Source: Prosapia bicincta (Eukaryota > Arthropoda > Insecta > Hemiptera > Cercopidae). Taken from it: DNA of 64,000 nucleotides. The notes beneath the pieces were generated by a model that was not told the origin of the DNA, ran no database searches, and was given only the letters and a program-made list of their open reading frames with translations. Position 1 is the stretch's first letter. Each line of letters begins with the position of its first letter. The stretch covers positions 14,262,868-14,326,867 of the forward strand of contig JBAIZL010000002.1 in NCBI GenBank assembly GCA_036971475.1, written 5' to 3'. Position numbers and translations under genes: made by a program. Shown piece after piece: positions 24,026 through 38,562 of this stretch.

Positions 24026-25670
24026 ACCTATGTCGATGCTAAGGACTATCTATGTCGTTACTAAAGACTATCTATGTCGTTGCTAAGGACTATCTATGTC
24101 GATGCTAAGGACTATCTATGTCGTTGCTAAGGACTATCTATGTCTTTACTAAGGACGATCTGTGTCGTTACTAAGGACTATCGATGTCGTTACTAAGGAC
24201 TTTCTCTGTCGTTACTAAAGACTATCTATGTCGTTGCTAAGGACTATCTATGTCGTTGCTAAGGTTTATCTATGTCGTTGCTAAGGACTATCTATGTCGT
24301 TACTAAGGACTATCTATGTCGTTGCTAAGGACTATCTATGTCGTTACTAAGGACTATCCATGTCGTTGCTAAGGACTATCTATGTCGTTACTAAGGTCTA
24401 TCTATGTCGTTGCTAAGGACTATCTATGTCGTTACTAAACACTATCTATGTCGTTGCTAAGGACTATCTATGTCGTTGCTAAGGACTATCTATGTCGTTA
24501 CTAAGGACTATCTATGTCGTTGCTAAGGACTATCTGTGTCGTTACTAAGGACTATCTATGTCGTTTCTAAGGACTATCTATGCCGTTACTAAGGACTATC
24601 TATGTCGTTGCTAAGGACTATCGATGACGTTACTAAGGACTTTCTCTGTCGTTACTAAAGACTATCTATGTCGTTGCTAAGGAATATCTATGTCGTTACT
24701 AAGGACTATCTATGTCGTTGCTAAGGACTGTCTATGTCGTTTCTAAGGACTATCTATGTCGTTGCTAAGGACTATCTATGTAGTTGTTAAGGACTATCTA
24801 TGTCGTTGCTAAGGACTATCTATGTCGTTACTAAGGACTATCTATGTCGTTACTAAGGACTATCTATGTCGTTGCTAAGGACTATCTATGTCGTTGCTAA
24901 ATACTATCTATGTCGTTGCTAAGGACTATCTATGTCGTTACTCAGGACTATCTATGTCGTTACTAATGACTATCTATGTCGTTGCTAAGGACTATCTATG
25001 TCGTTGCTAAGGACTCTCTATGTCGTTACTAAGGACTATCTATGTCGTTGCTAAGGACTATCTATGTCGTTGCTAAGGACTATCTATGTCGTTGCTAAGG
25101 ACTATCTATGTCGTTACTAAAGACTATCTCTGTCGTTGCTAAAGACTATCTATGTCGTTACTAAGGACTATCTATGTCGTTGCTAAGGACTATCTATGTC
25201 GTTGCTAAGGACTATCTATGTCGATGCTAAGGACTATCTATGTCGTTACTAAAGACTATCTATGTCGTTGCTAAGGACTATCTATGTCGTTACTAAGGAC
25301 TATCTATGTCGTTGCAAAGGACTATTTATGTCGTTGCTAAGGAATATCTATGTCGTTACTAAAGACTATCTATGTCGTTGCTAAGGACTATCTATGTCGT
25401 TGCTAAGGTTTATCTATGTCGTTGCTAAGGACTATCTATGTCGTTACTAAGGACTATCTATGTCGTTGCTAAGGACTATCTATGTCGTTACTAAGGACTA
25501 TCTATGTCGTTACTAAGGACTATCTATGTCGTTGCTAAGGACTATCTATGTCGTTACTAAAGACTATCTATGTCGTTTCTAAGGACTATCTATGCCGTTA
25601 CTAAGGACTATCTATGTCGTTGCTAAGGACTATCTATGTCGTTACTAAGGACTATCTATGTCGTTGCTAA

Positions 25671-25880
25671 GGACTTTCTCTGGCGTTACTAAGGAATATC
25701 TATATCGTTACTAAGGAATATCTTTTTCGATACGAAGGATATTATTTGGCGTTACTAAGGACTAACTATGTCGTTACTAAGGACTATCTATGTCGTTACT
25801 AAGGGCTTTCTCTGGCGTTACTAAGGAATATCCATGTCGTTACTAAGAACTATCTATGCCGTTACTAAGGACTATCTATG
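25671..25880. repeat. Truncated short divergent block 4 at duplication junction
   Basis: Starts abruptly at ACTTTCTCTGGCG without the usual TTCTAAGAAC, GTTATTAAGG and ACTGAAG monomers, and ends without the TATCGATGACG marker. TCGATACGAA is at 25,727. The left truncation marks the breakpoint of the 13-kb tandem duplication; the right one marks the 550-bp deletion. Confidence 0.88.
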
Positions 25881-28800
25881 TCGTTGCTAAGGACTATCTA
25901 TGTCGTTGCTAAGGACTATCTATGTCGTTGCTAAGGACTATCTATGTCGATGCTAAGGACTATCTATGTCGTTACTAAAGACTATCTATGTCGTTGCTAA
26001 GGACTATCTATGTCGATGCTAAGGACTATCTATGTCGTTGCTAGGGACTATCTATGTCTTTACTAAGGACGATCTATGTCGTTACTAAGGACTATCGATG
26101 TCGTTACTAAGGACTTTCTCTGTCGTTACTAAAGACTATCTATGTCGTTGCTAAGGACTATCTATGTCGTTGCTAAGGTTTATCTATGTCGTTGCTAAGG
26201 ACTATCTATGTCGTTACTAAGGACTATCTATGTCGTTGCTAAGGACTATCTATGTCGTTACTAAGGACTATCTATGTCGTTGCTAAGGACTATCTATGTC
26301 GTTTCTAAGGTCTATCTATGTCGTTGCTAAGGACTATCTATGTCGTTACTAAACATTATCTATGTCGTTGCTAAGGACTATCTATGTCGTTGCTAAGGAC
26401 TATCTATGTCGTTACTAAGGACTATCTATGTCGTTGCTAAGGACTATCTATGTCGTTACTAAGGACTATCTATGTCGTTTCTAAGGACTATCTATGCCGT
26501 TACTAAGGACTATCTATGTCGTTGCTAAGGACTATCGATGACGTTACTAAGGACTTTCTCTGTCGTTACTAAAGACTATCTATGTCGTTGCTAAGGAATA
26601 TCTATGTCGTTACTAAGGACTATCTATGTCGTTGCTAAGGACTGTCTATGTCGTTACTAAGGACTATCTATGTCGTTGCTAAGGACTATCTATGTCGTTG
26701 CTAAGGAATATCTATGTCGTTACTAAGGACTATCTATGTCGTTGCTAAGGACTGTCTATGTCGTTACTAAGGACTATCTATGTCGTTGCTAAGGACTATC
26801 TATGTAGTTGTTAAGGACTATCTATGTCGTTGCTAAGGACTATCTATGTCGTTACTAAGGACTATCTATGTCGTTACTAAGGACTATCTATGTCGTTGCT
26901 AAGGACTATCTATGTCGTTGCTAAGTACTATCTATGTCGTTGCTAAGGACTATCTATGTCGTTGCTAAGGACTATCTATGTCGTTACTAATGACTATCTA
27001 TGTCGTTGCTAAGGACTATCTATGTCGTTGCTAAGGACTCTCTATGTCGTTACTAAGGACTATCTATGTCGTTGCTAAGGACTATCTATGTCGTTATTAA
27101 GGACTATCTATGTCGTTGCTAAGGACTATCTATGTCGTTACTAAAGACTATCTATGTCGTTGCTAAGGACTATCTATGTCGTTACTAAGGACTATCTATG
27201 TCGTTGCTAAGGACTATCTATGTCGTTGCTAAGGACTATCTATGTCGATGCTAAGGACTATCTATGTCGTTACTAAAGACTATCTATGTCGTTGCTAAGG
27301 ACTATCTATGTCGATGCTAAGGACTATCTATGTCGTTGCTAGGGACTATCTATGTCTTTACTAAGGACGATCTATGTCGTTACTAAGGACTATCGATGTC
27401 GTTACTAAGGACTTTCTCTGTCGTTACTAAAGACTATCTATGTCGTTGCTAAGGACTATCTATGTCGTTGCTAAGGTTTATCTATGTCGTTGCTAAGGAC
27501 TATCTATGTCGTTACTAAGGACTATCTATGTCGTTGCTAAGGACTATCTATGTCGTTACTAAGGACTATCTATGTCGTTGCTAAGGACTATCTATGTCGT
27601 TTCTAAGGTCTATCTATGTCGTTGCTAAGGACTATCTATGTCGTTACTAAACATTATCTATGTCGTTGCTAAGGACTATCTATGTCGTTGCTAAGGACTA
27701 TCTATGTCGTTACTAAGGACTATCTATGTCGTTGCTAAGGACTATCTATGTCGTTACTAAGGACTATCTATGTCGTTTCTAAGGACTATCTATGCCGTTA
27801 CTAAGGACTATCTATGTCGTTGCTAAGGACTATCGATGACGTTACTAAGGACTTTCTCTGTCGTTACTAAAGACTATCTATGTCGTTGCTAAGGAATATC
27901 TATGTCGTTACTAAGGACTATCTATGTCGTTGCTAAGGACTGTCTATGTCGTTACTAAGGACTATCTATGTCGTTGCTAAGGACTATCTATGTAGTTGTT
28001 AAGGACTATCTATGTCGTTGCTAAGGACTATCTATGTCGTTACTAAGGACTATCTATGTCGTTACTAAGGACTATCTATGTCGTTGCTAAGTACTATCTA
28101 TGTCGTTGCTAAGGACTATCTATGTCGCTGCTAAGGACTATCTATGTCGTTGCTAAGTACTATCTATGTCGTTGCTAAGGACTATCTATGTCGTTACTCA
28201 GGACTATCTATGTCGTTACTAATGACTATCTATGTCGTTGCTAAGGACTATCTATGTCGTTGCTAAGGACTCTCTATGTCGTTACTAAGGACTATCTATG
28301 TCGTTGCTAAGGACTATCTATGTCGTTACTAAGGACTATCTATGTCGTTGCTAAGGACTATCTATGTCGTTACTAAAGACTATCTCTGTCGTTGCTAAAG
28401 ACTATCTATGTCGTTACTAAGGACTATCTATGTCGTTGCTAAGGACTATCTATGTCGTTGCTAAGGACTATCTATGTCGATGCTAAGGACTATCTATGTC
28501 GTTACTAAAGACTATCTATGTCGTTGCTAAGGACTATCTATGTCGTTACTAAGGACTATCTATGTCGTTGCAAAGGACTATTTATGTCGTTGCTAAGGAA
28601 TATCTATGTCGTTACTAAAGACTATCTATGTCGTTGCTAAGGACTATCTATGTCGTTGCTAAGGTTTATCTATGTCGTTGCTAAGGACTATCTATGTCGT
28701 TACTAAGGACTATCTATGTCGTTGCTAAGGACTATCTATGTCGTTACTAAGGACTATCTATGTCGTTACTAAGGACTATCTATGTCGTTGCTAAGGACTA

Positions 28801-31340
28801 TCTATGTCGTTACTAAAGACTATCTATGTCGTTTCTAAGGACTATCTATGCCGTTACTAAGGACTATCTATGTCGTTGCTAAGGACTATCTATGTCGTTA
28901 CTAAGGACTATCTATGTCGTTGCTAAGGACTATCTATGTCGTTACTAAGGACTATCTATGTCGTTGCTAAGGACTATCTATGTCGTTACTAAGGACGATC
29001 TATGTCGTTACTAAGGACTATCGATGTCGTTACTAAGGACTATCTATGTCGTTGCTAAGGACTATCTATGTCGTTACTAAGGACTATCTATGTCGTTGCT
29101 AAGGACTATCTATGTCTTTGCTAAGGACTATCTATGTCGTTGCTAAGGACTATCTATGTCGTTGTTAAGGACTATGTATATCGTTGCTAAGGACTATCTA
29201 TGTCGTTACTAAGGACTATCTATGTCGTTACTAAGAACTATCTATGTCGTTGGTAAGGACTATCTATGTCGTTGCTAAGTACTATCTATGTCGTTGCTAA
29301 GGACTATCTATGTCGTTACTCAGGACTATCTATGTCGTTACTAATGACTATCTATGTCGTTGCTAAGGACTATCTATGTCGTTGCTAAGGACTCTCTATG
29401 TCGTTACTAAGGACTATCTATGTCGTTGCTAAGGACTATCTATGTCGTTACTAAGGACTATCTATGTCGTTGCTAAGGACTATCTATGTCGTTACTAAAG
29501 ACTATCTATGTCGTTGCTAAGGACTATCTATGTCGTTACTCAGGACTATCTATGTCGTTACTAATGACTACCTATGTCGTTGCTAAGGACTATCTATGTC
29601 GTTGCTAAGGACTCTCTATGTCGTTACTAAGGACTATCTATGTCGTTGCTAAGGACTATCTATGTCGTTACTAAGGACTATCTATGTCGTTGCTAAGGAC
29701 TATCTATGTCGTTACTAAAGACTATCTATGTCGTTACTAAGGACTATCTATGTCGTTGCTAAGGACTATCTATGTCGTTGCTAAGGACTACCTATGTCGA
29801 TGCTAAGGACTATCTATGTCGTTACTAAAGACTATCTATGTCGTTGCTAAGGATTATCTATGTCGATGCTAAGGACTATCTATGTCGTTGCTAAGGACTA
29901 TCTATGTCTTTACTAAGGACGATCTGTGTCGTTACTAAGGACTATCGATGTCGTTACTAAGGACTTTCTCTGTCGTTACTAAAGACTATCTATGTCGTTG
30001 CTAAGGACTATCTATGTCGTTGCTAAGGTTTATCTATGTCGTTGCTAAGGACTATCTATGTCGTTACTAAGGACTATCTATGTCGTTGCTAAGGACTATC
30101 TATGTCGTTACTAAGGACTATCCATGTCGTTGCTAAGGACTATCTATTTCGTTACTAAGGTCTATCTATGTCGTTGCTAAGGACTATCTATGTCGTTACT
30201 AAACACTATCTATGTCGTTGCTAAGGACTATCTATGTCGTTGCTAAGGACTATCTATGTCGTTACTAAGGACTATCTATGTCGTTGCTAAGGACTATCTA
30301 TGTCGTTACTAAGGACTATCTATGTCGTTTCTAAGGACTATCTATGCCGTTACTAAGGACTATCTATGTCGTTGCTAAGGACTATCGATGACGTTACTAA
30401 GGACTTTCTCTGTCGTTACTAAAGACTATCTATGTCGTTGCTAAGGAATATCTATGTCGTTACTAAGGACTATCTATGTCGTTGCTAAGGACTGTCTATG
30501 TCGTTACTAAGGACTATCTATGTCGTTGCTAAGGACTATCTATGTAGTTGTTAAGGACTATCTATGTCGTTGCTAAGGACTATCTATGTCGTTACTAAGG
30601 ACTATCTATGTCGTTACTAAGGACTATCTATGTCGTTGCTAAGGACTATCTATGTCGTTGCTAAGTACTATCTATGTCGTTGCTAAGGACTATCTATGTC
30701 GTTACTCAGGACTATCTATGTCGTTACTAATGACTATCTATGTCGTTGCTAAGGACTATCTACGTCGTTGCTAAGGACTCTCTATGTCGTTACTAAGGAC
30801 TATCTATGTCGTTGCTAAGGACTATCTATGTCGTTACTAAGGACTATCTATGTCGTTGCTAAGGACTATCTATGTCGTTACTAAAGACTATCTCTGTCGT
30901 TGCTAAAGACTATCTATGTCGTTACTAAGGACTATCTATGTCGTTGCTAAGGACTATCTATGTCGTTGCTAAGGACTATCTATGTCGATGCTAAGGACTA
31001 TCTATGTCGTTACTAAAGACTATCTATGTCGTTGCTAAGGACTATCTATGTCGTTACTAAGGACTATCTATGTCGTTGCAAAGGACTATTTATGTCGTTG
31101 CTAAGGAATATCTATGTCGTTACTAAAGACTATCTATGTCGTTGCTAAGGACTATCTATGTCGTTGCTAAGGTTTATCTATGTCGTTGCTAAGGACTATC
31201 TATGTCGTTACTAAGGACTATCTATGTCGTTGCTAAGGACTATCTATGTCGTTACTAAGGACTATCTATGTCGTTACTAAGGACTATCTATGTCGTTGCT
31301 AAGGACTATCTATGTCGTTGCTAAGGACTATCTATGTCGT

Positions 31341-31660
31341 TTCTAAGAACTATCTATGCCGTTACTAAGGACTATCTATGTCGTTATTAAGGACAATCGA
31401 TATCGTTACTGAAGTTTATCGATGTCGTTACTAAGGACTTTCTCTGGCGTTACTAAGGAATATCTATATCGTTACTAAGGAATATCTTTTTCGATACGAA
31501 GGATATTATTTGGCGTTACTAAGGACTAACTATGTCGTTACTAAGGACTATCTATGTCGTTACTAAGGGCTTTCTCTGGCGTTACTAAGGAATATCCATG
31601 TCGTTACTAAGAACTATCTATGCCGTTACTAAGGACTATCTATGTCGTTGCTAAGGACTA
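31341..31660. repeat. Short divergent A-type block 5
   Basis: Copy of the block at 18,449 at offset 12,892, with TCGATACGAA at 31,491 and a closing TATCGATGACG marker at 31,662. Confidence 0.88.
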
Positions 31661-34600
31661 TCGATGACGTTACTAAGGACTTTCTCTGTCGTTACTAAAG
31701 ACTATCTATGTCGTTGCTAAGGAATATCTATGTCGTTACTAAGGACTATCTATGTCGTTGCTAAGGACTGTCTATGTCGTTACTAAGGACTATCTATGTC
31801 GTTGCTAAGGACTATCTATGTAGTTGTTAAGGACTATCTATGTCGTTGCTAAGGACTATCTATGTCGTTACTAAGGACTATCTATGTCGTTACTAAGGAC
31901 TATCTATGTCGTTGCTAAGGACTATCTATGTCGTTGCTAAGTACTATCTATGTCGTTGCTAAGGACTATCTATGTCGTTGCTAAGGACTATCTATGTCGT
32001 TACTAATGACTATCTATGTCGTTGCTAAGGACTATCTATGTCGTTGCTAAGGACTCTCTATGTCGTTACTAAGGACTATCTATGTCGTTGCTAAGGACTA
32101 TCTATGTCGTTATTAAGGACTATCTATGTCGTTGCTAAGGACTATCTATGTCGTTACTAAAGACTATCTATGTCGTTGCTAAGGACTATCTATGTCGTTA
32201 CTAAGGACTATCTATGTCGTTGCTAAGGACTATCTATGTCGTTGCTAAGGACTATCTATGTCGATGCTAAGGACTATCTATGTCGTTACTAAAGACTATC
32301 TATGTCGTTGCTAAGGACTATCTATGTCGATGCTAAGGACTATCTATGTCGTTGCTAGGGACTATCTATGTCTTTACTAAGGACGATCTATGTCGTTACT
32401 AAGGACTATCGATGTCGTTACTAAGGACTTTCTCTGTCGTTACTAAAGACTATCTATGTCGTTGCTAAGGACTATCTATGTCGTTGCTAAGGTTTATCTA
32501 TGTCGTTGCTAAGGACTATCTATGTCGTTACTAAGGACTATCTATGTCGTTGCTAAGGACTATCTATGTCGTTACTAAGGACTATCTATGTCGTTGCTAA
32601 GGACTATCTATGTCGTTTCTAAGGTCTATCTATGTCGTTGCTAAGGACTATCTATGTCGTTACTAAACATGATCTATGTCGTTGCTAAGGACTATCTATG
32701 TCGTTGCTAAGGACTATCTATGTCGTTACTAAGGACTATCTATGTCGTTGCTAAGGACTATCTATGTCGTTACTAAGGACTATCTATGTCGTTTCTAAGG
32801 ACTATCTATGCCGTTACTAAGGACTATCTATGTCGTTGCTAAGGACTATCGATGACGTTACTAAGGACTTTCTCTGTCGTTACTAAAGACTATCTATGTC
32901 GTTGCTAAGGAATATCTATGTCGTTACTAAGGACTATCTATGTCGTTGCTAAGGACTGTCTATGTCGTTACTAAGGACTATCTATGTCGTTGCTAAGGAC
33001 TATCTATGTAGTTGTTAAGGACTATCTATGTCGTTGCTAAGGACTATCTATGTCGTTACTAAGGACTATCTATGTCGTTACTAAGGACTATCTATGTCGC
33101 TGCTAAGGACTATCTATGTCGTTGCTAAGTACTATCTATGTCGTTGCTAAGGACTATCTATGTCGTTACTCAGGACTATCTATGTCGTTACTAATGACTA
33201 TCTATGTCGTTGCTAAGGACTATCTATGTCGTTGCTAAGGACTCTCTATGTCGTTACTAAGGACTATCTATGTCGTTTCTAAGGACTATCTATGTCGTTA
33301 CTAAGGACAATCTATGTCGTTGCTAAGGACTATCTATGTCGTTACTAAAGACTATCTCTGTCGTTGCTAAAGACTATCTATGTCGTTACTAAGGACTATC
33401 TATGTCGTTGCTAAGGACTATCTATGTCGTTGCTAAGGACTATCTATGTCGATGCTAAGGACTATCTATGTCGTTACTAAAGACTATCTATGTCGTTGCT
33501 AAGGACTATCTATGTCGTTACTAAGGACTATCTATGTCGTTGCAAAGGACTATTTATGTCGTTGCTAAGGAATATCTATGTCGTTACTAAAGACTATCTA
33601 TGTCGTTGCTAAGGACTATCTATGTCGTTGCTAAGGTTTATCTATGTCGTTGCTAAGGACTATCTATGTCGTTACTAAGGACTATCTATGTCGTTGCTAA
33701 GGACTATCTATGTCGTTACTAAGGACTATCTATGTCGTTACTAAGGACTATCTATGTCGTCGCTAAGGACTATCTATGTCGTTACTAAAGACTATCTATG
33801 TCGTTTCTAAGGACTATCTATGCCGTTACTAAGGACTATCTATGTCGTTGCTAAGGACTATCTATGTCGTTACTAAGGACTATCTATGTCGCTGCTAAGG
33901 ACTATCTATGTCGTTACTAAGGACTATCTATGTCGTTGCTAAGGACTATCTATGTCGTTACTAAGGACGATCTATGTCGTTAGTAAGGACTATCGATGTC
34001 GTTACTAAGGACTATCTATGTCGTTGCTAAGGACTATCTATGTCGTTACTAAGGACTATCTATGTCGTTGCTAAGGACTATCTATGTCTTTGCTAAGGAC
34101 TATCTATGTCGTTGCTAAGGACTATCTATGTCGTTGTTAAGGACTATGTATGTCGTTGCTAAGGACTATCTATGTCGTTACTAAGGACTATCTATGTCGT
34201 TACTAAGAACTATCTATGTCGTTGGTAAGGACTATCTATGTCGTTGCTAAGTACTATCTATGTCGTTGCTAAGGACTATCTATGTCGTTACTCAGGACTA
34301 TCTATGTCGTTACTAATGACTATCTATGTCGTTGCTAAGGACTATCTATGTCGTTGCTAAGGACTCTCTATGTCGTTACTAAGGACTATCTATGTCGTTG
34401 CTAAGGACTATCTATGTCGTTACTAAGGACTATCTATGTCGTTGCTAAGGACTATCTATGTCGTTACTAAAGACTATCTATGTCGTTGTTAAGGACTATC
34501 TATGTCGTTACTCAGGACTATCTATGTCGTTACTAATGACTACCTATGTCGTTGCTAAGGACTATCTATGTCGTTGCTAAGGACTCTCTATGTCGTTACT

Positions 34601-35641
34601 AAGGACTATCTATGTCGTTGCTAAGGACTATCTATGTCGTTACTAAGGACTATCTATGTCGTTGCTAAGGACTATCTATGTCGTTACTAAAGACTATCTA
34701 TGTCGTTACTAAGGACTATCTATGTCGTTGCTAAGGACTATCTATGTCGTTGCTAAGGACTACCTATGTCGATGCTAAGGACTATCTATGTCGTTACTAA
34801 AGACTATCTATGTCGTTGCTAAGGACTATCTATGTCGATGCTAAGGACTATCTATGTCGTTGCTAAGGACTATCTATGTCTTTACTAAGGACGATCTGTG
34901 TCGTTACTAAGGACTATCGATGTCGTTACTAAGGACTTTCTCTGTCGTTACTAAAGACTATCTATGTCGTTGCTAAGGACTATCTATGTCGTTGCTAAGG
35001 TTTATCTATGTCGTTGCTAAGGACTATCTATGTCGTTACTAAGGACTATCTATGTCGTTGCTAAGGACTATCTATGTCGTTACTAAGGACTATCCATGAC
35101 GTTGCTAAGGACTATCTATGTCGTTACTAAGGTCTATCTATGTCGTTGCTAAGGACTATCTATGTCGTTACTAAACACTATCTATGTCGTTGCTAAGGAC
35201 TATCTATGTCGTTGCTAAGGACTATCTATGTCGTTACTAAGGACTATCTATGTCGTTGCTAAGGACTATCTATGTCGTTACTAAGGACTATCTATGTCGT
35301 TTCTAAGGACTATCTATGCCGTTACTAAGGACTATCTATGTCGTTGCTAAGGACTATCGATGACGTTACTAAGGACTTTCTCTGTCGTTACTAAAGACTA
35401 TCTATGTCGTTGCTAAGGAATATCTATGTCGTTACTAAGGACTATCTATGTCGTTGCTAAGGACTGTCTATGTCGTTACTAAGGACTATCTATGTCGTTG
35501 CTAAGGACTATCTATGTAGTTGTTAAGGACTATCTATGTCGTTGCTAAGGACTATCTATGTCGTTACTAAGGACTATCTATGTCGTTACTAAGGACTATC
35601 TATGTCGTTGCTAAGGACTATCTATGTCGTTGCTAAGGACT

Positions 35642-36917
35642 ATCTATGTCGTTGTTAAGGACTATGTATGTCGTTGCTAAGGACTATCTATGTCGTTACT
35701 AAGGACTATCTATGTCGTTACTAAGAACTATCTATGTCGTTGGTAAGGACTATCTATGTCGTTGCTAAGTACTATCTATGTCGTTGCTAAGGACTATCTA
35801 TGTCGTTACTCAGGACTATCTATGTCGTTACTAATGACTATCTATGTCGTTGCTAAGGACTATCTATGTCGTTGCTAAGGACTCTCTATGTCGTTACTAA
35901 GGACTATCTATGTCGTTGCTAAGGACTATCTATGTCGTTACTAAGGACTATCTATGTCGTTGCTAAGGACTATCTATGTCGTTACTAAAGACTATCTATG
36001 TCGTTGCTATGGACTATCTATGTCGTTACTCAGGACTATCTATGTCGTTACTAATGACTACCTATGTCGTTGCTAAGGACTATCTATGTCGTTGCTAAGG
36101 ACTCTCTATGTCGTTACTAAGGACTATCTATGTCGTTGCTAAGGACTATCTATGTCGTTACTAAGGACTATCTATGTCGTTGCTAAGGACTATCTATGTC
36201 GTTACTAAAGACTATCTATGTCGTAACTAAGGACTATCTATGTCGTTGCTAAGGACTATCTATGTCGTTGCTAAGGACTATCTATGTCGTTGTTAAGGAC
36301 TATGTATGTCGTTGCTAAGGACTATCTATGTCGTTACTAAGGACTATCTATGTCGTTACTAAGAACTATCTATGTCGTTGGTAAGGACTATCTATGTCGT
36401 TGCTAAGTACTATCTATGTCGTTGCTAAGGACTATCTATGTCGTTACTCAGGACTATCTATGTCGTTACTAATGACTATCTATGTCGTTGCTAAGGACTA
36501 TCTATGTCGTTGCTAAGGACTCTCTATGTCGTTACTAAGGACTATCTATGTCGTTGCTAAGGACTATCTATGTCGTTACTAAGGACTATCTATGTCGTTG
36601 CTAAGGACTATCTATGTCGTTACTAAAGACTATCTATGTCGTTGCTATGGACTATCTATGTCGTTACTCAGGACTATCTATGTCGTTACTAATGACTACC
36701 TATGTCGTTGCTAAGGACTATCTATGTCGTTGCTAAGGACTCTCTATGTCGTTACTAAGGACTATCTATGTCGTTGCTAAGGACTATCTATGTCGTTACT
36801 AAGGACTATCTATGTCGTTGCTAAGGACTATCTATGTCGTTACTAAAGACTATCTATGTCGTAACTAAGGACTATCTATGTCGTTGCTAAGGACTATCTA
36901 TGTCGTTGCTAAGGACT
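35642..36917. repeat. 638-bp doublet, duplicate pair
   Basis: The two 638-bp units of 22,750-24,025 recur here at offset 12,892, with GTTGCTATGG near 36,003 and 36,641 and GTAACTAAGG near 36,223 and 36,861. The 638-bp doubling therefore predates the 13-kb duplication. Confidence 0.85.
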
Positions 36918-38562
36918 ACCTATGTCGATGCTAAGGACTATCTATGTCGTTACTAAAGACTATCTATGTCGTTGCTAAGGACTATCTATGTCGATGCTAA
37001 GGACTATCTATGTCGTTGCTAAGGACTATCTATGTCTTTACTAAGGACGATCTGTGTCGTTACTAAGGACTATCGATGTCGTTACTAAGGACTTTCTCTG
37101 TCGTTACTAAAGACTATCTATGTCGTTGCTAAGGACTATCTATGTCGTTGCTAAGGTTTATCTATGTCGTTGCTAAGGACTATCTATGTCGTTACTAAGG
37201 ACTATCTATGTCGTTGCTAAGGACTATCTATGTCGTTACTAAGGACTATCCATGTCGTTGCTAAGGACTATCTATGTCGTTACTAAGGTCTATCTATGTC
37301 GTTGCTAAGGACTATCTATGTCGTTACTAAACACTATCTATGTCGTTGCTAAGGACTATCTATGTCGTTGCTAAGGACTATCTATGTCGTTACTAAGGAC
37401 TATCTATGTCGTTGCTAAGGACTATCTGTGTCGTTACTAAGGACTATCTATGTCGTTTCTAAGGACTATCTATGCCGTTACTAAGGACTATCTATGTCGT
37501 TGCTAAGGACTATCGATGACGTTACTAAGGACTTTCTCTGTCGTTACTAAAGACTATCTATGTCGTTGCTAAGGAATATCTATGTCGTTACTAAGGACTA
37601 TCTATGTCGTTGCTAAGGACTGTCTATGTCGTTTCTAAGGACTATCTATGTCGTTGCTAAGGACTATCTATGTAGTTGTTAAGGACTATCTATGTCGTTG
37701 CTAAGGACTATCTATGTCGTTACTAAGGACTATCTATGTCGTTACTAAGGACTATCTATGTCGTTGCTAAGGACTATCTATGTCGTTGCTAAATACTATC
37801 TATGTCGTTGCTAAGGACTATCTATGTCGTTACTCAGGACTATCTATGTCGTTACTAATGACTATCTATGTCGTTGCTAAGGACTATCTATGTCGTTGCT
37901 AAGGACTCTCTATGTCGTTACTAAGGACTATCTATGTCGTTGCTAAGGACTATCTATGTCGTTACTAAGGACTATCTATGTCGTTGCTAAGGACTATCTA
38001 TGTCGTTACTAAAGACTATCTCTGTCGTTGCTAAAGACTATCTATGTCGTTACTAAGGACTATCTATGTCGTTGCTAAGGACTATCTATGTCGTTGCTAA
38101 GGACTATCTATGTCGATGCTAAGGACTATCTATGTCGTTACTAAAGACTATCTATGTCGTTGCTAAGGACTATCTATGTCGTTACTAAGGACTATCTATG
38201 TCGTTGCAAAGGACTATTTATGTCGTTGCTAAGGAATATCTATGTCGTTACTAAAGACTATCTATGTCGTTGCTAAGGACTATCTATGTCGTTGCTAAGG
38301 TTTATCTATGTCGTTGCTAAGGACTATCTATGTCGTTACTAAGGACTATCTATGTCGTTGCTAAGGACTATCTATGTCGTTACTAAGGACTATCTATGTC
38401 GTTACTAAGGACTATCTATGTCGTTGCTAAGGACTATCTATGTCGTTACTAAAGACTATCTATGTCGTTTCTAAGGACTATCTATGCCGTTACTAAGGAC
38501 TATCTATGTCGTTGCTAAGGACTATCTATGTCGTTACTAAGGACTATCTATGTCGTTGCTAA

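Larger units (their letters stand above)
12229..25670. repeat. Large tandem duplication, copy 1 (about 13.4 kb)
   Basis: Most of this segment reappears 12,892 bp (586 monomers) downstream. Rare shared variants at exactly that offset are AAACATGA at 19,771/32,663, AAGGACAATC at 20,411/33,303, CGTCGCTAAGG at 20,867/33,759, GTTAGTAAGG at 21,088/33,980, TCCATGACG at 22,201/35,093, TATCTGTGTC near 24,531/37,423 and CTAAATAC at 24,898/37,790. The first 210 bp match at offset 13,442 instead. The only base difference I noted between copies is near 25,075 (G in this copy, A at 37,967). Confidence 0.9.
25671..38562. repeat. Large tandem duplication, copy 2 (about 12.9 kb)
   Basis: Copy of 12,229-25,670. 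It begins inside a divergent block: ACTTTCTCTGGCG abuts ordinary dimers at 25,671, whereas in copy 1 that sequence follows other divergent monomers. Up to about 25,880 it matches at offset 13,442 and afterwards at 12,892, so this copy lacks 550 bp (25 monomers) corresponding to roughly 12,440-12,990. Copy 2 ends near 38,562, where it continues as dimers while copy 1 jumps into the divergent block. Confidence 0.9.
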
